A DNA stretch of 64,000 bases from Diphasiastrum complanatum (taxonomy: Eukaryota; Streptophyta; Lycopodiopsida; Lycopodiales; Lycopodiaceae), in assembly GCA_029204225.1 (NCBI GenBank), contig MU832231.1:17446-81445 (forward strand). The letters run 5' to 3'. Both the position numbers and the translations under genes were made by a program. Positions within the stretch are counted from its first letter, which is position 1. Every line of letters begins with the position of its first letter. The notes beneath the pieces were generated by a model that made no database searches, was not told the origin of the DNA, and saw only the letters and a list, made by a program, of their open reading frames with translations. Shown piece after piece: positions 1 to 12,844 of the stretch.

Positions 1-937
1 AATAGCTGCGTTCATACATGTTAAGTCAACTATTAAGGCTTTTGATTTAGCCCATATCTTTGTAGATTATTTCGATTGTATAGACCACTGAGTGACATTG
101 TTAGTGATAGAATTCCTAAGTTCACATGTCACTTCTGGTCAAACTGGAAACTTCTCTTAGTTTTAGTTCTTCTAATCACACTGAATCAGATGGCCAAATG
201 CAAAGGACTAATCAGACTATGGAAGATATGTTGAGAACATATGTTTCTCACAAGCAATCTCATTGAGAAGATTACCTTCTTTTGATTGAGTTTGCATACA
301 ATAATAGAAAGCATTCTGGTACAAGTTACAATTTTTTTATGCTTATGTACGGTTTTCAACCTAGATCTCATGTTAATGTGGAGACGAAATGTATTAAGAT
401 CCATAAGGTTGCTGATTTCCTGCATGATATGCAAGAAATGTTGCAAGTGGCTAAGGATAGTACTTGGAGGACAGAGCTAAGCACTATGCCGATCTTAAGG
501 TATCTCCCAGAGATTTTAAAGTTCATGACTGGGTATATCTTAGAACACCAAAAGATTCTATGATGCTATGTATCGGAAAGCATTATAAACTATCTACTAG
601 ATATTGTGGACCATTCAAGATTGTACAAATAGTTGGTTCTTTAGCTTATGAACCAGATCTTCAAGGCAAATCTACTGCACACACAGTTTTTCATGTGAGC
701 CAGTTAAAACTAAGTTTACATGAATGTGACACAATTGGATCTGATGAGGATCTATCACCTGGAAGATCGCCTAGTGTACCTTTGGAACCTGAGAAAGTGC
801 TCATAACTAGAGATAAACAATTGAGAAATCGTTCTATCTCTGAGTGCTTAATTCGGTGGAAGGCCCAGACTGAGGACGATGATTCGTGGGAGAGAGTTGA
901 TAGCATAAAGAATAAATTTCCTAAGTTATGCTTCTGA
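1..937 (+). pseudogene. Ty3/gypsy chromovirus remnant: integrase C-terminal half and chromodomain
   Basis: This is the 3' end of a Ty3/gypsy pol gene entering from the left edge. Around 185-330 one reads the integrase core end (SDGQMQRTNQTMEDMLRTYV, then FAYNNRKHSG and MLMYGFQPRS), with an in-frame stop near 265 where a Trp is usual. From 464 the GPY/F-type C-terminal domain follows (DRAKHYADLKVSPRDFKVHD, CGPFKIVQIVG, HTVFHVSQLK). After it comes a chromodomain segment (SECLIRWK, DDSWERVDSI) ending at the TGA at 937. The chromodomain after integrase marks the chromovirus branch, whose chromodomain directs integration to particular chromatin. The frame changes at least twice, so no full protein can be made. 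Both LTRs are out of sight. Confidence 0.85.
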
Positions 938-1128
938 GGACAAGAGCAGTTCAAGGGACAACAAATGTTCATCCATCATATAGGATTCGGCATAATCTTA
1001 GACTTGGATACACGACACTCTAGTGCTCGAGATTATTGGTTATGTCACATCATTTCGGATGGGGCGCCAAGACACACTAATTGGAGTTAGTACATGGTTT
1101 CTGACAATTGTAGGGTTGTCTTGGAAAA

Positions 1129-2880
1129 ATGACAAATGAGACTTCCCATACATCACATAACCTTCCTTATATTAGATCTACATCTAGATCTACAAAGCCT
1201 TTTCAAGTTGTACATTCGGATATTCATGGAATTACTACAATCAGCAATAGTGGAGCTAAGATGTATGTAACTTTCATTGATGATTTTAGTAGATTTTGCT
1301 GGATCTATCTACTAAAGAGAAAAGATGAAGTGTATGATGTCTTTGTTAAGTTCAAGAATGCAAGGGAGAACCAATTTTTTCACAAGGATCAAGTGCTTAA
1401 GGAGTGACAATGGTGGTGAGTACATATCTACCAAGTTCAAGGCCTTTTGTGATGAGCATGGGATCAAGAGGGAGTATACAACCCAAGGACCCCACAACAA
1501 AATGGAGTGACTGAAAGGAAGAATGGGACTGTATGTGAAAGTGCTAAAGCCATGAGATTAAGTGATAATCTTGATAAATAATTTTGGGATCAAGCTTGGT
1601 TGTGTGCCAATTTCTTGTGCAATAGGTGGCCGAGTGCTATTTTGGATGGAAGGACACCTTTTAAGATGCTATTCAAGAGGAGGCTGAGTGTCAACTTTCT
1701 AAGAACCTTTGGATGCACATGCTATGTCAGCATTACTCTTGATGATAGGACCAAGGATGATCCCTCTTCAAGAAAAGGTATTTTTGCTGGATATAGTGAG
1801 GTGAGTAAAGCCTACGAGGTTTACATTCCTTCTACTAACAAAGTAATTGCTGGTAGAGATGTCATTTTTGATGAGAGGAAAAAACATTCCAAAAGTGTCT
1901 TCAAGCATTATTGATGGTGATGTGTATGGATCTAACATTCTTGATGTTGATGTAAAGGATCCTACTTTAGATGGTGATGATGATGGACCTTCATCAAGGG
2001 AAAGACAAATGCTTTCAAGGCTCACATATGATGAAAAGAGTAAGCAAGTAGTTTCTGGAAATTGTGTTGCTTTCCTAACCTCTTTTGATGAACCTACAAG
2101 TGTAGATGAAGCAAGGAGTGGATCCAAGCAATGGATCTTGAGTATCAAACTCTTATGAATAGAACATGGAGATTGGTGGAGTTACCTAAGGACAAGAAAG
2201 CTATTGGATGAAAATGGATCTTCAAGGTGAAGACAAACCAAGATGGATCTATCAACAAGTACAAGTCAAGGTTAGTGGCAAAAGGATATGCTCAAGAACA
2301 AGGGATTGACTATGATGAGTTGACTATGATGAGACCTTTGCACCCATGGCAAAGATGGTAAGCATTCGAGTCATCATCTCACTTGTTACTCTTTATGGAT
2401 GGGACCTATGGCAATTGGACATTACAAATGATTTTTTGAATGATGATCTTGAGGAGGAAGTGTACATGGAGCAACCCGAGAGCTACATTTCTTCTACAAA
2501 GCCAAATTATGTGTGTCTTCTACAAAAGAGTTTGTATGGCCTTAAGCAAGCACCAAGGAGTTGGTATGCTAAGTTTAACACTTTTTTACTCTCTCAAGGC
2601 TTTGTTATGAGTGAGTATGATCATTCACTTTATTATAGGTTTGTTGGAAATGATGTTATCATCTTGCTAATCTATGTGGATGATATCATCTTGAGTGGCA
2701 GAAACAATCAAGATGTGGAGGATATCAAAATTGTTCTTAAGAAGGGATTTGACGTGCATGATCTTGGTTACTTGCATTACATTTTGGGAATAGAAGTCAA
2801 TAGATCTTCTCAGCCTACTTTCATTTGTCAAGAGAAGTATGCTAATTCTATTCTAGAAAGATTTCATTCACCAGTTTGGA
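1129..2880 (+). pseudogene. Ty1/copia remnant: integrase core and reverse transcriptase
   Basis: A plus-strand Ty1/copia pol fragment abuts the gypsy tail. The integrase core shows the three acidic motifs in order: HSDIHG with YVTFIDDFSRF (about 1220-1300), LRSDNGGEY (about 1400) and TERKNGT (about 1510). The C-terminal part follows (TPFKMLF, RTFGCTCYV). RT begins near 2200 ([32 protein letters not shown]) and continues from 2346 with WQLDITNDFLN, SLYGLKQAPRSWY and the catalytic YVDD at about 2670. Frameshifts near 1390 and 1500, stops near 1580 and 2210, and a 14-bp duplication at 2306-2333 break the frame. Homology ends near 2876 inside the RT/RNase H region, and gag, protease and both LTRs are missing. 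Confidence 0.9.
2306..2333 (+). repeat. 14-bp tandem duplication in copia RT
   Basis: The 14-mer ttgactatgatgag occurs twice head to tail (2306-2319 and 2320-2333). One copy fits the normal RT text (GIDYDE followed by the TFAPM-like motif). The second copy shifts the frame, so it is a secondary lesion. Confidence 0.9.
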
Positions 2881-4400
2881 CCGGTTTCAAAGTTGGGGCA
2901 CTAAAGCCTCATTGCATATGCATTCACACACACATCAATGACACGACGTTAGACACAATACTGATGACTTGCATCTTTATCATCCCATCTCCAATCCTGA
3001 GATTTGCATTTGCATATCCCTACATGCATAGGTCCGAATGTGGGCATTGCCTTACATCTGATGGGAATGAGAACATTCGCCATTTAGGTCACAGGTGAGT
3101 TTTTGTAGGTATGAAGACACCAAATTATTCAAAGATGCTGCAGTTAAATCCAATCCGGTTGCTGATGGATCCTAAGGGCTCAACAAATGGCCTTTGGGTA
3201 GGAAGTTGTTGAAGACATCCCACCAATTCACTGTGGTTAGCATCACCTAGCAAGGGTGCTGAGCCCACTATACTTCATTCACCACCAAGAGCTTATGCGA
3301 AACCAGAGAATCAGGGTTCGCCGTATGGGGACCATACTACCCAGTGGTAGTCGCCAATGTTAGCCGATATTTTTGCAAGAAAAATCGGGCTAATATTGAA
3401 GCCTAAGTTCACAATAACTGAAAAACCGGCATGTAAAACCTGGTTATTAGAGAAAAATTGGCACAAATTTGCCTTAGAATTGGGCCCCAGCCCGCCTCTA
3501 AAGTGGCTAGGCACAATATAAAAGTAAGAAATTGACTTTCGAAAAAAATTGTCAAAAATATTTTGTGGTCAATTTTTGTGAAGACCAAACCAAAAATGCC
3601 GGTCCACCTAGAGTGGGTCCCAGCCCTAAATGAGGCTAGAGAAAAGTTTGTGGCCATAGAAATGGCCTGTGATAATGTTTTACGGCTTTTTGCCAGTTGT
3701 AAAAATAGTCGGCATAGCCGTGCTAAAACCCTACCATGTACATAGTTGGCTTTACTAATATATGGTTGCTTAGTGCATTTTTAGGAAAACCGTGTTGTGG
3801 GAGCCCTAGTCATGAATGCCGGAAAAGTCAACTTCAGTCAAAGAGCCATCAAAGAAAAATATTTATCAGGCAAAACCCAGGTTGTGGATTATGGGCAATA
3901 CTGAAAACTTACAGAAACCCTAACGGGTAAAATTGGGCAAATTATGGGAAATGGGCAAAGTACGCAAATCAATCAGTAATCTCGAGAAACCACAAGCGGG
4001 TCGTACATGCTACAAAGAAAATCAAAGAAAAATCAAATGGGGGGCTAAGAGAAATAAAGGACCAAGGAAATGGAGGGCACATTATGTGGAATAGAGGTTG
4101 GACAAAAGTCTTCACCCACCTTTTGAATAATAAATGTAAACAAGACTTTAGAAACTATTGGAGCTAAAAGATATTTTTCTCTAGCTTTTGACAAAGAGCG
4201 CATCTTGCTAGATTTGGAGGTAGCCAATAAAAGGCTTTAAATGGCACCAAACCCTTACACCTTCATGGAAGCCACTTGCCAATGGGGATTGGACAAATGG
4301 AAAAGAAGGCTTGAAGTGCATGAAAATTGGCAAAGCCTCATTTTGAAGGGGGACACTTGAGATTTACTATAAAAGGAGGCCACTCTTTGTATTAAGATAT
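2881..4400. other. Non-coding stretch, no gene recognised
   Basis: After the copia RT breaks off, no open frame of interest or known domain is visible on either strand. The text is AT-rich with several gccgg/ccggc and tggctag-type short words around 3300-3900. It could be a decayed LTR or an untranslated transposon interior, but no LTR ends, primer-binding site or polypurine tract could be placed. Confidence 0.5.
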
Positions 4401-4490
4401 AGTTGGATATAGTGAGATGATGTATATAATTGGATATAGTGAGATGATGTTGATAGTTGGATATAGTGAGATGATGTTAATAGTTGGATA
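4401..4490 (+). repeat. 27-bp tandem repeat, about 3.3 copies
   Basis: The unit agttggatatagtgagatga plus a 7-nt variable tail starts at 4401, 4428, 4455 and 4482, giving an exact 27-bp period. Variation lies mainly in the tail (tgtatata, tgttgat, tgttaat). It is a minisatellite with no coding role seen. Confidence 0.9.
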
Positions 4491-6540
4491 GTTGAGAGTT
4501 GGTACTTTTAAGAGTGGTTATTTTGTGAGTTGATAATTTTGAGTATGAGTAGTTTTGGATCCCCGCGATGTCTTTGAGGAGAGGATTTTTGTTATTCCTA
4601 AGTTGTTTGCTAGTTGAGGTATGAATGGTTGCTTGAGGTTGAATTCTATATGGGGTGTGAGAAATATTTGATGAGTAGTGATTCCTTGCTATCTTACCCA
4701 ATCTAGTTGTAAGAATTCGTGCTTGCTATCTTTGAGGGAGTCCCTTCTCTTTTTTCAAATTCCATTCTAGAAAGGGGACATAGACTTGGTGATTTTGCAT
4801 TCCATTAAGCATGAATTTCATCTTTGAGGGATGAGAGCTTGAGTGTAAATGTCTTGGAGAGTCCAATGTGAGATGATGAGAGGTTCCATTGTCATTTCAT
4901 AGTACTAGAGTTTCTATCAATCACCTTGTGAGTTGTTTAGGAGGGTTCACACTATTATAATGAGGAGGTAGATATTTATAATATGAATTCTTGTTTTCAC
5001 GTTCTTAAAGAGACTTCCAATGGAGTTTGTTATAATTATCCACAAGAGACTTGTTGAGGTTGTTAGAAGGTTTTTGTATGGAAGAGTTATGTCAAGTTAC
5101 TACTTTCATTGAAAGGCAACTAAGTGCATTGCTCTAACTTTGACCCTACTGGACTTATCGGCCAGGCAGAGACGAGCAATGTTCCTTACTCCATCGTTGA
5201 TCCTGTCATGAGGGTAGTCTTCTTGCGGATTCAGCGTTGAGCCAGGGGACAATTTTGATGCTACCTCCATCACTGCATTTCCAGTACTGTAAATCGTGCT
5301 TTCAGAGGACAACACTCACTGCCGAATCACATTTTTGAAGATAATGGATCGCACCTGAAGAGACCCATTTGTGTACACAGATCCATTGGAAAACGATGGT
5401 TCTGCTATAAATCAAAGATGGATTTGGTCTGAGGAGGATATCCAGCAACTTCACGGCCCTGCCTGCTGCCTACGATCCTGTCTGAGGCCTCTGATCCCAC
5501 CTGCGGCCTATTTGCCATCGTTGGCCTTGCCCTACCTGCGGCCACCTGCAGCCTGCTTGGTCCTATACTCGCTTGCCACATGTAGCTGCCCTGCAGCCCT
5601 GCCTATTGTGGAGCGGTGCTGTCTTGCCAAGCCCTGCCTGTGGATTTTTGGTCTACTGTGCTTTTCTGCGACCTGTTGAGGATTACTAAACCCCTGTCGC
5701 AGGATTATTTCTGGATGAAACTTCTGGTGATGTCATCAGCCAAGGAAAACATTCAGAATCATGATGCTCAGTCCAACAAGTATACACGACAGATTCTTTG
5801 TTTTGATCTGTGAAAGTTTAGGAATTCTCAACAAATGTTTGCAGCGGTCTGAATCATTCAACAAGAGCTCCAATTGATGATCCCTGAGAGTTGATTTCAT
5901 CGCTACCACCGTTCTATAAGCTAACTAGTGCGCAGTGTACTTAGTTAACCGTATGAAAATGTCAAAGTTATAAATGGCATTCGATTTATTATTTTTTGAA
6001 ATTGTCTTTATGAGCATGCACTAATTAAACTTGATCTCTTTGAAACACAAGAGCGGGCCGTCCACCATCTGTGGTTGAAATACATCACCTTGGTTAAGGG
6101 TCACACTAGTCACACCCGCCATAAAAAATGTCTAGTGAAATACCTAGGCCCAACGGTCGACGAAATACGGCTGCTCCACAAATAGAGCGGTGTGTATAAT
6201 TTATCACCTCACGATATCCTTGCAATAAACCGAGTCATTATAATCGGTAAACCTATACATAATCGATTTACACTACCCACCTTTGTTAGTACTATATTAT
6301 AGTGTCAAATGAAGAATTTATCTCACACATCACGGGTTATGTAGGACAAGATGATTAGGATGATGCTTACACCTCCTCTGGCCATACCTCTAGGGGCCTA
6401 GAAAACTCCTATTGGTGGGAGGAGCACGGGGTGGTTGGAGATGGCCCACATGATTGGAAGCGACACCTCCTCAACCATTTACGTAAGGGCAGTGTGGGCC
6501 CTTCTCCTTTTAGGGCCTTCTTGACAAAAATTTTCAGAAT
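4491..6540. other. Non-coding stretch with a C-rich patch
   Basis: No supported gene. Around 5455-5640 there is a GC-rich patch built of imperfect cctgcggcc/ctgcctg words, which leaves a chance open frame without recognisable domains. 5106-5315 on the minus strand is likewise only a chance frame. The rest is AT-rich intergenic or degenerate transposon DNA. Confidence 0.5.
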
Positions 6541-7314
6541 TCACACGTGTGGGGATGATCCACAAGTATGATAGATCTAATTAAGCTTTATGATTAGCAT
6601 AATAACCTGATTCTAGATTGAATAGCAAGATCTAGTACAGAAGTTATGGCTTAACCACAATCTAGCAGACTAAGAATCAGAGAATGATAGCAACGAATCA
6701 TGAATGAGCAAAAGTACAAGAAATTAGTGTATTAGCATTAGCCTCAACACGAGTTGGAGAGAGAAAGATAGAGAGATATCAAGCAAAAATGGTCTGGATC
6801 CAAAATGGCATGAGATAGTTACAAAGCTTTGGTTCTTCATAAAAAAATATGAGAATGGCTACACATATTTATGGAGTTTGAGGTAGCTCGAGGTAGAACC
6901 ACATCCATCAATCTTTCACTGACATCTAAAATGGAAACTAGAGTCGATGTGACATTTGTCACATCTCATGCAAGTATCTCTACCTACTTTTACCAAGTGT
7001 CCTAGTTCTAATTATAAATGTACAAATCATCATGCATGTGTCCATTTCACTTTGTGCATGCCTTGCATGTCACTATGGATCACTTACAATTAATGCATGT
7101 GAAATGCCACGAGTTTCTACAAGCATAATATTGCTATTTCTAAGTCTACAATCTATATGCAAGTTGTAATAATCAAACTAGATATGACATATCCATAAAG
7201 CTCGAGTTTTATCTAGGCCAAATTTGGCATTTGCATTTATGGAACAACATACTTGCATGGTACAATGTTTGTAGCAAGCCTAAAGTCAAGATGGATTATT
7301 TTTCAATTTCAACA
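6540..7314 (-). repeat. Probable copia 3' LTR (minus strand), left limit uncertain
   Basis: Next to the minus-strand copia RNase H fragment, the minus strand reads a purine-rich tract (aggaggag, 7315-7322) directly followed by TGTTGAAATTG from 7314 leftward. This is the usual polypurine tract to LTR junction. The far end of the LTR could not be placed. The stretch back to about 6540, which contains an acacgtgtgggg palindromic word, is included as a likely but unproved extent. No genes lie within it. Confidence 0.5.
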
Positions 7315-7700
7315 CTCCTCCTAAAAACAATCTATATTGACTTGAACATGGATCTTGGTAGTACTCCAAGATTGGGAACTCTTGCTCAAAGGTTTGGTAA
7401 GCAAATCTGCAATACAAGATGATGTGTCGATGTGCTCCAAGTAGATTTCCCCTCCAATGAGCTTCTCTCTCACGAAGTGATGTGCAACTTCGATGTGTTT
7501 GTTCCTTGCAAGGAATATCGGGTTGTTGGCAAGGACTTGGGCTGAAATGTTGTCACATATGATCATAGGTAGGTTATCTTCCATGATTATCTTTAGCTCC
7601 ACTAGCAACCTCTTGATCCAAAACACTTCCTTTGTTGTAGTAGTGAGTGCTTTATACTCAGCTTCACAAGATGAGAGTGATACAATATCTTGCCCTGTGA
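7315..7700 (-). pseudogene. Ty1/copia RNase H C-terminal fragment (minus strand)
   Basis: Reading the minus strand from about 7690 gives QDIVSLSSCEAEYKALT, TTKEVFWIKRLL, MIICDNISAQVLANNPIF, ARNKHIEVAHHFVREKL and ADLLTKPLSK. This is the standard end of copia RNase H, with the SCEAEY and DN catalytic neighbourhoods and the KHIEV..HF signature. It runs without a stop to the end of pol and then to a polypurine tract and LTR. The upstream part is cut where the plus-strand gypsy element begins, so the two elements lie back to back with one truncated by the other. Confidence 0.85.
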
Positions 7701-9187
7701 AGTTTGCGAAGACTTTTCCTACTAGAAAAAATGTCTGGTGTTCTATTTGTACAGGAAATCACACAGTGAATGAGTGTCCTCAATTGAAAAAATGAATGGA
7801 AATCAGTGTATGTCATTTGTGTAATTCGCCTGATCATGAGACTACTTTTTGCAACTTTAATCCTCGGATAGTTCAGCAGCGATATGCCCAAATGGGATAT
7901 CAAGAACCACAGTATGGAGGAAATCCAGTAGCTAGACCTCGACAATCTGCTCTTGGATACCCGGAACATTTAGCCTTACCTGCCCCACCAAAGCACTCTG
8001 CTCCTCCTGCCAATTTGATGGAACCAGAACCGTACAGAAGTGCCGAGCAATGGAACTATGGTAATGATCAAGAAGGTGGATCTTCAGAACAATATGCTAT
8101 TTATGCTGCCGCGCAACAACAAGCATCTAGAAACTGGACCAGAGCACCACTTGGATGCTTTGCATGTGGAGAAAATCACAGAGTTGTAGAATGTCCAAAT
8201 AAAGAAAAATTTGTACCATTCTGTCGTGACTGTGGTTATGGGCATTGCTATAAAGACTGTCTAGCAAGACCGAAGCCACGACCAGCTACAGCTCCTGTCA
8301 ATTTGATAATAATCAAGCGAAGACCATTAGCTCAAAATAAACCAAGTGTACCCTTGATGGTGGTCACCAGAGCACAAAAGCAAAAAGAACTAGTAGCGGA
8401 TCCAGTACCTGCTGATTCTATACCGTTAACTGATATACCAATAGCATCTGGAGTCTATCCAAATCTTCATGCAAAAAAAAGTCGATATCAGGATATGAGG
8501 CAGTGGATTAAACATCTGCAAGAAGAAGAGGAGCTGGAAGCTGCTAAGGCAACAGCCGAAGTTCGTTCTTCACCATTACAGCCACCAAGAAATTCACGTA
8601 TAGATAGGAATGATCAGTTGCATCATCATGAAGAACCCTTCAAGATGACTTAACCGGAAGTGCCGCAAACAGAACTGCTCATGAATATTTTGTGTAGCAA
8701 GATCAATATTTCATTGGGAGAGTTCCTGAAGTTGGTGCCAAAAGCAAAAGAAGTCTTAGCACAAAAGTTAGCTCAAGCAGAACCAGAAGCCCATCAAAAG
8801 CCATTTTTTTGTGCTGGATTTGAAGAATCTAATGAAGTACTCCATGTTGGAGCCGCTTGGGAAAGTGAACAAAAAAATATCACTATGTCGATACAACATA
8901 GACAATTTCCTAAGGAAGTAGTCGTGATAGATGGCGGTTCAGGAGGTAACCTGATTTTTACAAAGCTATGTGCAAAATGGGGCCTTACAAAGATCAAGCC
9001 TGCTACATTTGCTATTAAGCTAGCTGATCAAACAACAGGTCGTCCGCGAGGAATGGTTGAAAATATATATGTCAGAATTGCGGGAGTACAGTTCATCATT
9101 CATAGTAATGGACTTACCAGAAGCACCAAATGTCTACTGAGTCCTATTGGGACGTCCATGGTTACGAGTTGCACAAGTAGTTCATAA
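7700..9187 (+). pseudogene. Gypsy gag C-terminus (zinc knuckles) and aspartic protease
   Basis: One frame runs from the truncation point to 9187, with stops only at 7793 and 8651. Cys/His clusters appear as CSICTGNHTVNEC, CHLCNSPDHETTFC, CFACGENHRVVEC and CRDCGYGHCYKDC, four knuckle-like motifs in about 170 codons. These would bind RNA in the virus-like particle. A charged, Pro-rich linker follows. The retropepsin region shows VVVIDGGSGGNLIF at about 8920-8960, with DGG in place of the commoner DSG/DTG, a variant known in plant gypsy proteases. Downstream IKLADQTTGRPRGMVENIYV fits the protease flap and core. Near 9130 the frame shifts by one. Confidence 0.8.
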
Positions 9188-9626
9188 ATGGGGTACCGAA
9201 AAAATCACTTTTGAAAATCGTGAACGTGCAGTTAAAGTTGATCCTGCAACTTGGACTATCAAACCAGTGGTTCAAAAAGAGGATGATGATTCATCAACAA
9301 CGGATCATACTTGTGACCGACACGAGAAAAATTTGAGAGTTCATTACGATTCTCAAATAGATACTATCAACTGGAGTGAAGCTCTTGCGACGATTGATTG
9401 TACAATATGATACATGTGTCAACAAGATAATCAGCTAGATTTGAACGAGATTTCATTATCGGATCGAACCTTGGATACACCGATCACTTTTCCGTTGAAT
9501 GTGCTGAATGTAGCTTGGATATCAATGGAATCTATACCAGATCCGATTGAAGATGACCTCATTCTTGTGAGTCATGTCTTGACTTATGATGACAAAATGC
9601 AGAACATACTGATGAGCAGATTCTAA
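9147..9626 (+). pseudogene. Gypsy protease-RT connecting region
   Basis: This frame continues the polyprotein after the shift near 9130. It starts with MGRPWLRVAQVVHKWGTEKI, the typical protease end (ILGRPWL-like), and goes on through an acidic linker to 9626 with one stop at 9408. No catalytic domain lies here. Between 9627 and 10130 the frames are mixed and only Lys/Ser-rich linker text is seen. Confidence 0.6.
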
Positions 9627-10129
9627 ATCATATGGATTCGACCAGATTTGGAGTGCGTAATATTTCTCATGAACCAACAATAAAACCGGCCAAAGCAGTT
9701 ATATTGAAGGAAGACAGGATCACAGGTTCAATGATGAAGAAACAAGCCAAGCAACATTATAATATGGTCCTGAAATAGGAAAATCCTTCTCAAAAGATTG
9801 ATTCAAAGAATGTGCCACCCTTTTTAAATAAAGACAAAGAAAAAGTCACGGATGATTCTACAAGTCAGAGTTCTAACAAGACATCATCGTCTCGGAAGTC
9901 ATCACCTCCACGATCAATTCCTGCTAAGAAGGCTAAGCGAAGATCCAAGACAAGTCCTTTTGACAAAGAACAAGCAGATGTTGTCTAGCATGATATGTCC
10001 GAACATTTTAAATGTTATACATTGGATGATGTGGTTATCATGTTACCTAAAGCACATCGTGAACCCAAAGACCATGTGCCAGAATCGAAAGTTGTTTATG
10101 ATGGCCCAACTAGGACATAGCCAATGAAT

Positions 10130-11310
10130 CTTGCTGAACCAGAAGAACTAGAAAAGATTGTCCGAGTTGGATCACAACTTAATCCTGAACAGTATCAAGC
10201 ACTCCGAATGTTACTTTTAAGTATCAAGACTGCTTTGCATGGACTTATCAAGATCTGAAGTGTATTCCGACGTCAGTTATTGAGCATACCATATGTTTAG
10301 TACCTGATGCAGTTCCAAAGGTTACAAAGTTCTATCGTTGTAATCCTAATGTTGTGGATCTGATAAAGAAAGAGCTTCAGAGACTGCTTGAAGCCAATTT
10401 CATTTATGAGATCAAGCATACCGAATGGGTTTCACCGATTGTCATTGTTCCTAAGAAGAATGAGAAATTTGAGAATTTGTGTGAATCTCAAAGCTTTGAA
10501 CAAAGTGACGTGTAAGGATCACTTTCCGTTACCTTTTACTGAAAGCATTTTGGATCGCCTTGCTAGAGTGGAAGCTTATAGTTTCCTGATGGATTTAGTG
10601 GTTACAACCAGGTTAAGATTGCACTCACCACAAATTAGCTTTTGCAACAGAATGGGGAACCTATGCTTACAAAGAAATGTCGTTTGGACTCTATAATACA
10701 CCAAGTTCGTTCCAAAGAGTAATGCAATTTGCTTTTAAAGATTATCTACCCAAATTTCTTGAAATTTATTTAGATGACCTGGGACTCCATAGTACAGATA
10801 CAGACCACCTGGATCGATTGGAGAAAGTATCTGAATGTCATATCAAATTTTTCTAAATCTAGAAAAATGCCAGATATGGGTTTCCCACGGAATTGTACTT
10901 GGGCATGTGATATCGAGACATGGCATTGCCACAAATTATTCTAAAATCAAGTTTATTGTGGAATTGCCACTGCCAACAACGATTCGTGGAGTTTATGTGT
11001 TTATGGGTCATGCGAACTATACAAACTGACTATTGTTCCTATTTGGACAGTAGAGGCGTTAGAAGCCTTTGAAAAATTAAAAAAAAAGCATTAACTTCAG
11101 CACCAATACCGCGTTCTCCAGATTGGACGGTTGAATTTCATGTTCACATGGATGCCTCAAAATACACCATTAGATCAGTTTTGACGCAGCCAGGTGATTA
11201 TAAGAAGGACTATCCTATAAGATTTGCAAGCAGACAACTTACAGATCCGGAGAAGAACTATTCAACAACAGAACGTGAAGCGTTAGCCATGATATTTTTT
11301 GTTTGATAAA
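10130..11310 (+). pseudogene. Gypsy reverse transcriptase and RNase H
   Basis: RT text starts near 10140 (EELEKIVRVGSQLNPEQYQA, then SVIEHTICLV) and continues with KELQRLLEANFIYEI and TEWVSPIVIVPKKN. Motif A is read as SFLMDL near 10590, the next motif as FGLYNTPSSFQRVM, and the catalytic box as FLEIYLDD near 10770. RNase H follows with FHVHMDASKYTIRSVLTQPG, RFASRQLTDPEKNYSTTERE and ALAMIFF. The reading frame changes at about 10490, 10610 and 11035, and stops are scattered, so the enzyme is inactive here. In a live element it would copy the RNA genome and remove the RNA strand. Confidence 0.85.
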
Positions 11311-11448
11311 TTTCGTCATTATCTCATGGAAACGCACTTTGCATTTTATACCGATCACCAACCGTTACTTTATTTGGTAAACAAGATGTGCAATACTGGA
11401 TGTATTGCAAGATGGTTACTGTTATTGACTGAATTTGACTTTTGAATT

Positions 11449-12844
11449 GTGGTTCGAAAGGGGAGGCAACATTATCTAGCAGATCACGTTTTGCAAATTG
11501 AATCTGCACCAATTAGTATTGAAGTGGATGATGAATTACCATATGCTGCATTGTTCTATGTAGAAGCAGTACCTGAGTGGGTAGCAGATATTGTTGAGTA
11601 CCTAATGGTAGGACAACTGAATGACTCTTTGACAAAAGTACAGAAGAGACAATTGATTCATAAGGATCAACCTTATCAATTGATTGCAGGACAATTATGT
11701 TATCGTGGATCAGACAATATTTTACGTAGATGTGTTTTACCGCATGAAATACCAGATTTAATCATGTTTTCACATGATGGCATGGGTGGAAGACACTTCT
11801 CTATAGATATTACTATTCGCAAACTTTTGTAATCAGGTTGTTGGTGGCCTATGCTTCATAAGGACACAGAAACTTATATTCAGACATGTGATGTTTGCCA
11901 ACGAGCACGACGACCTACTAGACAGAAATATGAACTCTTGCATCCGGTTTTATCGCAAGCACTGTTTGAAAAATGGGGATTGGATTATGTTGGTCCTATT
12001 CATCCGGCCGCACAAGGATCTCAGGCCCGATACATTATCGTAGCAACTGATTATATGACCAAGTGGGTTGAAGCCAAAGCTGTCAAGGTTGCTGATGCAA
12101 AATCTACGGCCAAGTTTCTCTATGAAAATATTATAATCAGATTTGGATGTCCAATTGAGATTGTCAATGACCGGGGTACACACTTTGTTAATCAAACAAT
12201 AAAGTGTTTACTGGAAGATTTTTTTGTTATGCACAGATTTAGTACTCCCTAGTATCTTAGAGGAAATGGCCAAGCTGAATCTTCCAATAAGATTCTCTGC
12301 ACTATTATGACAAAGACAGTTGAAGCGAGTCGGTCTGATTGGGAACATAAACTGTATGCAGCGTTATGGGCATTCAGAACCGCTTACAAAAATAGTACAA
12401 GTCAAACACCCTTTCAACTGGTTTATGGTCAAGATGTTGTCAGCCGATTGAATTTTTAATTCCATATCATGCATAGCGACAACAAAACGGTTAAATGATG
12501 ATAAGTCTTTACAACTCTGTCATGAAGCGTTGCACAAATTATGTGAAATACGATTGATGGCAGTTCATGCGTTAGCAATAGAGAAAGCCCGCCAAAAGGC
12601 ATGACACGATCGTCGATTGCACAAAAAGGATCTGAAAGCAGGAGATCTTGCAATGATGTACAAAACCAAGCTGATCAAGAGAAAATTAAAGTTTACCGGT
12701 GAAGGCCCATATAAAGTTAAGGAAACCCTAAACTATGACGCAATAATTCTTGAACACTTGGATGGAAAACGATTTGATACTCCGGTGAATGGCAGCCGAT
12801 TACGCAAGTTTTGGCAGCCTGTTCCGCCAGATCAGCAAGCATGA
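11449..12844 (+). pseudogene. Gypsy integrase
   Basis: A zinc-binding N-terminal HHCC module (HDGMGGRHF, then CDVCQRARRP), a core with D (LDYVGPIHP), D (IVNDRGTHFVNQ) and E (RGNGQAESSNK), and a basic C-terminal region (HKKDLKAGDLAMMYKTKL, FTGEGPYKVKETL, GSRLRKFWQP) ending at the TGA at 12842. Stops interrupt at 11830, 12250, 12457 and 12603. The stop at 12250 lies in the TP-Y-RGNGQAE stretch where a Gln or Tyr codon is usual. No chromodomain follows, which separates this element from the chromovirus at the left edge. Confidence 0.85.

Noticed and set aside
5371-5679. 102-codon Cys/Leu/Pro-rich frame
   Set aside because: It comes from repeated ctgcctg/cctgcggcc words; no domain, no splice sites.
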